Part shown: one piece after another, positions 57,201 through 64,000 of the stretch | How positions within the stretch are numbered: the stretch's first letter is position 1 | Layout: every line of letters starts with the position of its first letter | NCBI GenBank assembly: GCA_946811185.2 | Contig: OX328108.1 | Location: forward strand, 40,628,357 to 40,692,356 | DNA length: 64,000 bases | Origin: Hippopus hippopus | Lineage: Eukaryota; Mollusca; Bivalvia; Cardiida; Cardiidae | Direction: 5' to 3' | Notes under the pieces: model-generated | Told to the model about the DNA's origin: nothing | The model's input: the letters and a program-made list of their open reading frames with translations, nothing else | Database searches by the model: none | Program-made: the position numbers and the translations under genes

Positions 57201-60200
57201 TTCCCGCTTAATCTGACAATACTATAATGTTAACAATATGGTGATTTTGTACTAGCCCTATTGCTTTTACATATTGCACCGATTTAGTTATATTGGCCCC
57301 TTTTTTAATGAACAATGCCATAGCAATATTGGTACAGGCTCTACTTTATCTGCAAGGGAGGGTGGCTGCTTGCTGTGTGGTGGGAAGTTGAAGACGCCGG
57401 GATATTAATTTTTAACCACAATTATGAAAGCTAAAACATACTATAAAATCATCAGTTACACTTTACGTTTTTAGCTCACCTGAGCACGAAGTGCTCATGG
57501 TGAGCTTTTGTGATCGTGCTGTGTCCGTCGTCCGTCGTGCGCCGTGCGACGTGCGTCGTGCGTCGTCCGGTGTCCGTCGTCAACTTTTACCTTGTGTATG
57601 CTCTAGGATCCACATTTTTTGTCCTATAGTCATGAAACTTGGTCAGAATTTTTGACTTGATGATATCTCGGACGAGTTTGAAAATGGATTATGTCAGGTC
57701 AAAAACTAGGTCACTAAGTCAAATCTAAGAAAAACCTTGTGTACACTCTAGAGGCCATATTTTTTTATCCAATACTCTTGAAACTTAGTCAGAATGTTTG
57801 TGTTGATAATAACTTGGACGAGTTCGAAAATGGGTCATCTCAGGTCAAAAACTAGGTCACTAGGTCAAATCTTAGAAAAACCTTGTGCACAATCTAGAAG
57901 CCACATTTTTAGTCCAATACTCTTGACACTTGGTCAGAATGATTGTCTTAATGATCTTGGACGAGGTCGAAAATGGGTCATGCCGGGTAAAAAACTAGGT
58001 CACTGGGTCAAATCTTAGAAAAACCTGGTGTATGCTCTAGAGGCCACATTTTCAGTCCAATAGTGTTGAAAGTTTCTCAGAATATTTGTCTTGGCGATAT
58101 CTCAGACAAATTAGAAAATGGGTCATGTGGAGTCAAAAACTAGGTCAAGAGGTCAAATCTTAGAAAAATCTTGTGTACACTCTAGAGGCCACATCATTAG
58201 TCCAATGCTCTTGAAACTTGGTCAGAATATTTGTCTTGAAGATATCTTAGACGAGTTCAAAAATGGGTCAGGTCGGGTCAAAAACTAGGCCACTGGGTCA
58301 AATCTTAGAAAAACCTTGTGTACGCTATAGAGGCAACAGTTTTAGTCCAATCTCTTGAAACCTTTTTCAGAATGTTTGTGTTGATGATATTTCAGAAGAG
58401 TTCTAAAATAGGTCATGTTGGGTAAAAAACTTTGTCACGAGATCAAATCTCAGAAAAACCATTTTTGCACTCTAGATACCACATTTTTTGTCCGGTACTC
58501 ATTAACCTTGGTCTAAATGTTTGTCCTGGTGATATCTCAGACGAGTTTGAAAATGGGTCATGTGGGGTCAAAAACTGGGTCACTAGGTCAAATATTAGAA
58601 AAACCTTGTGTACGCTCTTCAAGCCACATTTTTAGTCCAATACTCTTGAAAGTTTCTCAGAATGTTTGTCTTGACGATATCTCAGACAAGTTTGGAAATG
58701 GGTTACATCGGATAAAAAACTAGGTCACTTGGTCAAATCTTTGAGAAACCATGCATACGCTTATGATGGCACATTTTCAGTCCAGTGCCCATGAAAGTTG
58801 GCCAGAATCTCTGTCTTAATGATATCTTAAAAGAGTTTGAAAATAGGTCACATCTGGTCAAAAACTAAGTCACCAGGTCAAATCTGAGCAAAACGCTGTG
58901 TACACTCTAGAGGCCACATTTTGAGTCCAATACTTACGAAAGTTGGTCAGAATGCTCGCCTTTATTATGTCTACAATAGGTCGTATTGCATCAAAAACTA
59001 GGTCACCAGGTCAAATCTTTATAATACCTTGTGTATCCTTTCGAATATTTGTCATAATGTCTCGGAAAAAGATTGGAAATGGGTCATGTATGGTCAAATA
59101 GCTCAGGTGAGCGACTTCAGGGCCATCATGGCCCTCTTGTTTGGTACATATATTTAAGCAGAAAACAATTTACTCGTAATCCGTTAAAGGAAATGACTCT
59201 GTCGTAGGTCTTCTAATAAAAAAGGAAGGATTTTGGCTATCTGTAATGCACAAAATGTAACCAATAAACCATTTGAATTTAACTAGATATGGATTTTTAA
59301 ATTTTCAATCTACAGAACATTTCTACTCGAGTCGGAGGTGAACAACCAGTGTGTTGACTACGTAAACGTTCACGATGGCACTGACGTCAACGCAGCCTCG
59401 TTAAACTCAAGCCCGTTGTGTGGAACGCACCGTAATGCCTCATTTTATACTTCCACGGGTAATAAAATGACGATCTACTTTCACTCAGATTCAACAGGGC
59501 AGTATCAGGGTTTCGAGCTTATATTTTCTGCAGTTAACACAGGTTAGTGTAAGAATATTTGAATTTGGTTACGAACTGAGATCGGGCAACGTATTCACTG
59601 ATATTTCTAAAAGTAAAAGATGTTCTAATTCTAATTTCTAAGACTCGCCATCTGAATATCCTAGACGTGAAAACATGGGATTGTATGGTAAGGAGTGAAC
59701 CTGAGTCACGGAGGACTGCAGTACAAATAGAGACGCGCAGTGAGGTACAGAGGATAATTGTTTCGGTGTATGATCAAGATTTCTTTCATCGACTGAAAAG
59801 CGAGGGCTATATTTTCACGAATGACGAAGCCACGAGTGAAAATATGGCCTTTGCTTTTCACGAGATGAAAGAAATTTCGATCATACTTTGAAACAAACGA
59901 TTACCCTGTTTCTTTTATTTTCTTTAATTTAAATAACTTTTAATTTTCACGACTAGTTTTTGCTCATCGTGCATAATTTGTGCGCTTTTCAAGTGAAACA
60001 GATCTCGCATTACAATGCATAATATTAACGAGCGAAGCTCGTTTTGCGGTAACACCGTTCTAGATTTTTAAAAATGAAATTCCGACTTCGTTATGGGTTT
60101 TAGTCTAAATCTAAATAGGGATGACTAAAAATTGAGTGTCTTCCGGTTAGTCGCACAGCGTCACACGTATGACAATCTTTCGCACAAGTACCTGATTGGT

Positions 60201-63200
60201 CAAAAATGACAATAATCATCTACCGATGGAATGATTACTTAAAAATCATTATCAGTTTAATGAGTACAGATTATCTAATTTCTTACTTACTTTCAGTGTA
60301 TTAAGCGTCTATTTCTGTATAAATATACGCTTGTTAGCAAGTAATGACGTCATTAATCGTACTATTTTACGTCATGCACGAGCCGTTTTTTCGCGGAAAA
60401 TATTGTGTCGTAGAAATCATGACTAAACTAGATTTTGACTGTTTCAAAATACCATTTACAGAGAAAACCGGATTTATGATCTGTAAAAAGGGGGCTTAAT
60501 GCATCTGCAAAAACTATCGACCCAGGTCTGCCTGTGCAGTCCGCGCAAGCTAACCTGGGTCAAAACTCTTTGCTAGATCTATTTTGCAACTTTTTGCATG
60601 TCAAAGGACCAGTATGCATGCCTTTTGATTCAGTCAGTTATATGGATGTATAATTATGTGATGACTTGCTTGGTATCATACATCACGGAGATGCATTAAA
60701 CCCTCTTTTTCCGCAAAATGGCTCAAACATATTTATTTGTTACGAAAGCTTGTTGATAGATCTAAAAGTTTGGCGTTCTTTTTTTTGCCATAAGTTGGAT
60801 ATCTATCCGATAACTCGGCAAGTTTCATTCCTAGGATTGATGATAGATCTAGATGTAGTCATTGTGACAGAAGTCATTCCTTTATTTACACTGATCACTG
60901 TTTCAATGATGGACGTGTAGGAAAGCAGATGGGATGAAAAATGAAAGCTACATATAATCTGATTTTAGCGATCACCGCACTCTGATTTTAAAGAAACTCC
61001 ACGTAAAACATGGGTAGACCTGTGCACTAACGAAGAAATGAAAAAAAAAAAAAAAGGATTCTGTTTTTGTTTGTTTGTTTGTTTTTACCTTTTGTGTTTA
61101 GATCTATATTCATTGCGGTGGCAAGTGCACCTACCATGCGTTCCTGAACTTCCTTTTACCAGTACTCTGCTCAATATTCTTCTCAACCTACTGACCGATT
61201 CCTCGTAAAAATCAAAGTTTCCCTTATATAGATCTATCTGCGCTCTACATGCAGTGAGGAAATGTTCCCGTAAAATGGTTTTTAAAAGTATGTGAACCAA
61301 TAATCATTCCAAGGTTTTTCTTTTTTTTTTTTTCCTGGACATGAAAAAACAAAATTGTCAAGGAACTGTCTTTATTTTGTTAAGGAAATCAGGGACAGTT
61401 CGCCCTATTTCCCATGTATAAATCTACGAAAGAAAAATGCTTTCTACTTTTGACAAGGCTCAAAATTAGTTTTGGCAAAGCCGGAATTCGAACTCAAAGC
61501 CATTTGATTTCAAGATCTAGAATCTAGGTCGTCATTCGAATTAATAGATATTAGTTCCACAAATCATTCACGTCGCTCGTATTGAGGCTTTGCCTTATTC
61601 ATATTACAATAATTCAATATTAATAGTTTTCATGAACATTGGCGAGTTCTGATTGGCTGAAAAATTTTTTTCATAGCTCCATGAAAAAAAAAAAATTTAG
61701 CAGTGCCGGAACTACTTTTGCAGTCAAAGTAATGTAAACAAACATGTATATACGAGATTTTATAATGTTTTTTCGGTCTGATTTTATATCGAGTCCGAAG
61801 ATTAAATTGCTAGCTGAATTTGTTTTTTCTGAATACTGAAAAAAAAGTCCAACAGTAAATTCAAAGCGAGAGCTGAAAACTCATTGTTACTCTGCTGGGT
61901 TTAAACGATCTTATTTTCAACTTAATTCTAGTGTATTGAACTTCTAATAATAAATCCACTCAATCTGCAAACGTTCAATACTGTAATGACGTCATGAATT
62001 ACGTCATTTGACGCCATGAAGGAGCAGTTTTACCGCGCTTTCAAATATCAATGAAAAGGACAGTAAATAAATACGCAATGTTGGATTTACACAAAAAGAG
62101 CAGTTAGTATTATTTAAGTGCATATTTGTTGTCTGTGATATTGAATTATAAGGAATGAAGAGAATTTTTTTTTTGTTTTCATGGAGGTATGAAGAAAAAA
62201 CCTAATCACACTTTTGTATGAAACCGCTTCGCGGTTTCATACAGTGTGATTAGGTTTTTTTTTCATACCTCAATGAAAACAAAAAAATTCTCTTCATTCC
62301 TTAAATATTACGTAAAGCGCGAGAAATGTAGGGTAAGTGCGCATAAATTACGTCATATTTCCCTCTGGTTGAATGGCATGCGCTGTTTACCTAGGTAACT
62401 AGTGCGCTGGAACTACTTTTTCCACCTTCAACTGAAGAGGCAGAAAATATAAAATCGGAATTTTTCACTGGTCGTAACCATGAAATATCAAACGATTATC
62501 CACCATTACTTCTCAATAAACTACCAAAAAAGCATGAAATAAGGAATGCTTTTACTACTTTGCAGATCGATCATGAATTAGTACCTCATGCACTTAATCT
62601 GCATTATCTGGAGGTTCGTTGATTTTTTCTTTACGTATTATGTAGAAGTGCCACTTTCTCCTTCTACCATTATGTTTTCAAACGAAGCTGCTGCAAGACG
62701 CAACAGATTGTCTGCATGTTGTAATGTACATATGCAAATCGTCTAAGACACGAATTCTAACAGTTACCTTCTCTGTTATCATTCGCTGTACTGGATCAAC
62801 CTGCAGTGTGATTAATGGCAGCTAATCTGAGAGAAACTTTGGAGGGTACAGCTGTTTAGATAGCCTGTGGCAGGGCCGGGCCGGGCCGCTAGTGCGCTCT
62901 ATATAGCTAGAGGACTCCATAGAAGAGCGAAAAGCCATTCTTCACTTTCAGTATGACTTGGGGATCATTTTGACTCGCGCACGTTTCTAGATCCCTTTTT
63001 TTAAAATGGGTCGATATATCGTCGATGTCTGAAATATGTATTCACGTTTTGTGACAAGGGATTAGCAAGTTTCCAACTACAATATGCGATACGTCATCTA
63101 CGTATGGTTATACATATTTCATGTATTTTGTTTCAAGGTACGTGCAGTTCGTCACAGACGGCGTGCGTAAACACCACTGTGTGTATAGACGGCACGTTAC

Positions 63201-63254
63201 GGTGTAATACTATTGATGAATGTGGAGACAATACCGATGAGGAAGGATGTGTTT
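54183..63254 (+). CDS. Secreted CUB plus LDL-receptor-A protein, five exons, 3' partial
   Basis: Exons 54183-54255, 55516-55666, 59316-59542, 59643-59687 and 63138-63254 join in phases 1, 2, 1, 1. Exon 1 encodes a signal peptide (MVLYFCYTLMTVLLCAPSVF). Exons 2-3 make one CUB domain: two cysteine pairs (VC...DCYY; NQCVDYV...LCGTH), the CVDYVNVHDGTD calcium-site signature and the closing MTIYFHSDSTGQYQGFELIF. Exon 4 is a short linker (SPSEYPRRENMGLY). Exon 5 is an LDL-receptor class A module with six cysteines and the acidic DECGDNTDEEGC end. CUB-LDLa order occurs in extracellular adhesion and receptor proteins of the neuropilin/tolloid-like type; the downstream exons decide the family. The last donor is open, so the gene continues right of the window. 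Confidence 0.85.
54341..54530. repeat. (CT)n/(TCTG)n compound microsatellite
   Basis: A pyrimidine run in intron 1 of the CUB gene, ending in a pure CTGT stretch and then CT. Confidence 0.9.
55156..55418. repeat. Family B MITE
   Basis: TGAGCCATGCTCTGGCAAAA at the left; central stem CCAGGTCAGCCTGCGCGGAC with one mismatch in the right arm (GCATGCGGACC). Confidence 0.8.
55516..55666 (+). CDS. CUB gene exon 2: first half of CUB domain
   Basis: Acceptor CCTCTTTCAG, donor GTAAGC. Phase 1 in, phase 2 out. Contains cysteines in LVCNV and TDCYYNV. Confidence 0.85.
55768..56400 (+). pseudogene. Decayed copies of CUB exon 2, cluster 1
   Basis: Segments at about 55768-55830, 56130-56213, 56228-56300 and 56315-56395 resemble the last ~85 bp of exon 2. 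One (56130-56213) is still open (ANTDCYCNIVEDQNKQALLV) and ends at a GTGAG|GTAAGT donor. The others have stops or small indels. A family B MITE sits between the first two. Confidence 0.7.
55829..56093. repeat. Family B MITE
   Basis: TGAGCCATGCTCTGGAAAAA at the left, GAGAGCGTGGCTCA at the right; the central stem CCCAGGTCAGCCTGCGCAG pairs perfectly. Confidence 0.85.
56685..56840 (+). pseudogene. Decayed copies of CUB exon 2, cluster 2
   Basis: TCTCGCCGATCCGGACTGTT then ATTACAAAGTC, and a second unit GGTGTTGACGTGTTCCCCCA, both follow the exon 2 pattern (GACTGTTATTACAACGTCGT) with stops and indels. Confidence 0.6.
57471..59142. mobile_element. AGCTCACC-ended element with ~10 tandem 145-bp units
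   Basis: The left end is TTAGCTCACCTGAGC followed by a GTCCGTCGTCCGTCG-type simple stretch. The right end is AGCTCAGGTGAGCGACTTC, then a GGGCCATCATGGCCC hairpin and TCTTGTTT. Between them are about ten ~145-bp units with AAAAACTAGGTCACT and ACTCTAGAGGCCACATTTT. It resembles the tandem-core (pearl-like) elements of bivalves; the 3' hairpin recalls Helitron termini but I see no CTRR end. Confidence 0.75.
59316..59542 (+). CDS. CUB gene exon 3: second half of CUB domain
   Basis: Acceptor AATCTACAG, donor GTTAGT. Phase 2 in, phase 1 out. Holds CVDYVNVHDG and SDSTGQYQGFELIF. Confidence 0.88.
59643..59687 (+). CDS. CUB gene exon 4: short linker (possible)
   Basis: Acceptor TAATTTCTAAG, donor TATG|GTAAGG. 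45 nt, phase 1 both sides, so inclusion or skipping keeps the frame. Unspliced it meets TGA shortly after. Confidence 0.5.
60478..60725. repeat. Family B MITE
   Basis: TGTAAAAAGGGGGCTTAATG at the left; TTTTTCCGCAAAATGGCTCA at the right; a mismatched central stem (CCAGGTCTGCCTGTGCAGTC). Confidence 0.72.
61090..61250 (-). repeat. SINE fragment
   Basis: GCGGTGGCAAGTGCACCTAC and TTTTACCAGTACTCTGCTCA are complements of the SINE body; head and tail are lost. Confidence 0.6.
62150..62302. repeat. Long near-perfect palindrome (arms ~74 bp)
   Basis: AAGGAATGAAGAGAA... to AACCGC, a TTC loop, then GCGGTTTCATAC... to ...TTCTCTTCATTCCTT. Only a few mismatches and length changes in the A/T runs. It lies in the CUB gene intron. 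Confidence 0.88.
63138..63254 (+). CDS. CUB gene exon 5: LDL-receptor class A module
   Basis: Acceptor TTGTTTCAAG, donor GTAAGT. Phase 1 in and out, the usual phase of LDLa modules. Six cysteines and CGDNTDEEGC. Confidence 0.88.
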
Positions 63255-64000
63255 GTAAGTGCTTTTTCTTTTAGCATAACCAGCCTTTTTATTTCAGATT
63301 TATTTGCTCACGATTGAGCCATTAAGTCACGTCATAGAAAAAATTTTTGATTTCAAAGATCGATTAAAACACCATACGCCATACTTCTGCAAACCGCCTG
63401 GAATAAACTTTACTCACATTCTAAGATTACAAAAAATGAAAAACCTTTTAAAATCTATGATTGTGGCAAGGCTAATAGTGTTCCAATGTTAGAGGTAAAA
63501 ATACTAACAGAAAAGCTTCTTTTGTGCATTTCTGTCAAAGAAGAGAGTTTGTCTCATATGTGGAACTTTCTGTGTGGTTTTCTCCAAGCAATGACGAGCA
63601 TTACCTTTAAATTAAATGGGTGTCTTCGTTGTCTTCTTCAGCAATTTTTTTCTTAACATAAGGATCCAATAACAGTATTGGTAGTAGATAAATGATTTTA
63701 TCACTCGACCTCCCTTGTGTAAGTATGACGTCCATTACGATTCTTTTTTAGATAACAGAAATTATTAATCATCTGCATTTTGTTGTTAAACTCGCCAGAT
63801 GCTCGTTTAATAACATTTATTCAGACTTGTTTATTAAAATTCATCTCAAACGCCATCTTATGTAAACTCGTATACATATCAGATAACTACTCTTGTTTTC
63901 TGTGCAATATTACCATTTAAATTTTCGTTTGTAACATACGCCTGAGATAAGGTTCTATGACGTTAAAGGGGTCTAATGTGACATCATTCATTAACGCACT
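63255..64000 (+). other. Start of the next CUB-gene intron
   Basis: A/T-rich with a diverged TGACGTCA-type dispersed repeat at about 63880-63995. No exon is supported; the open frame at 63304-63492 has no recognisable domain. Confidence 0.5.

Overview
The window is nuclear DNA from an animal, most likely a bivalve mollusc. It has widely spaced exons with GT/AG borders, tRNA-headed SINEs, several dense hairpin MITE families, a large element with tandem ~145-bp units bounded by AGCTCACCTGAGC-type ends, and host genes typical of lophotrochozoans. The species cannot be fixed from sequence alone.

Three host genes can be reconstructed from splice phase. (1) 554-25330 (+): nine exons of a class B (secretin-family) neuropeptide GPCR, TM1 to the C-terminal tail, closest in my recollection to PDF receptors; its N-terminal exons lie left of the window. 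(2) 29522-34171 (+): a complete three-exon, ~149-residue EF-hand protein. (3) 54183-63254 (+): a secreted protein with a signal peptide, a CUB domain split over two exons, a short linker exon and an LDL-receptor class A module, continuing beyond the window.

The centre (35259-48347, 13,089 bp) is a Polinton/Maverick-type element inserted in a SINE. It has 5'-AG termini, ~0.7-kb terminal inverted repeats and a perfect 6-bp target duplication (CTGCAG). It carries a protein-primed family B DNA polymerase with three in-frame stops and one frameshift. Around it are eight small genes that I do not recognise, including a double zinc-knuckle protein, a Cys-rich 68-mer and a 46-residue membrane peptide. 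I see no integrase, packaging ATPase, protease or capsid gene.

The most unusual signal is at the gene ends inside this element. Five small genes (36004-36318, 36738-37043, 43759-43965, 44332-44919, 46599-47039) each end about 30-50 nt before a 6-bp-stem, TTTC-loop hairpin followed by a purine-rich CACGAAAG(A/T)TCT box. This is the layout of the replication-dependent histone mRNA 3' end (SLBP stem-loop plus U7 histone downstream element). The same five genes share a promoter module with a TATA box in TATAAA-CC(C/T)AGCGTTAT context, in three cases with an upstream TGACGTCA. The other element genes have plain TATA boxes and, where visible, AATAAA signals. The element therefore seems to have two expression classes, one apparently using histone-type 3' processing. 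Three of the hairpin stems differ by compensatory changes while the loop is constant.

The rest is intron and intergenic DNA filled with hairpin families (called A to F here), SINEs, microsatellites, a recent 1,144-bp tandem duplication (48661-50948) and decayed copies of host exons near their parents (13067-13180 for the GPCR, 55768-56835 for the CUB gene).
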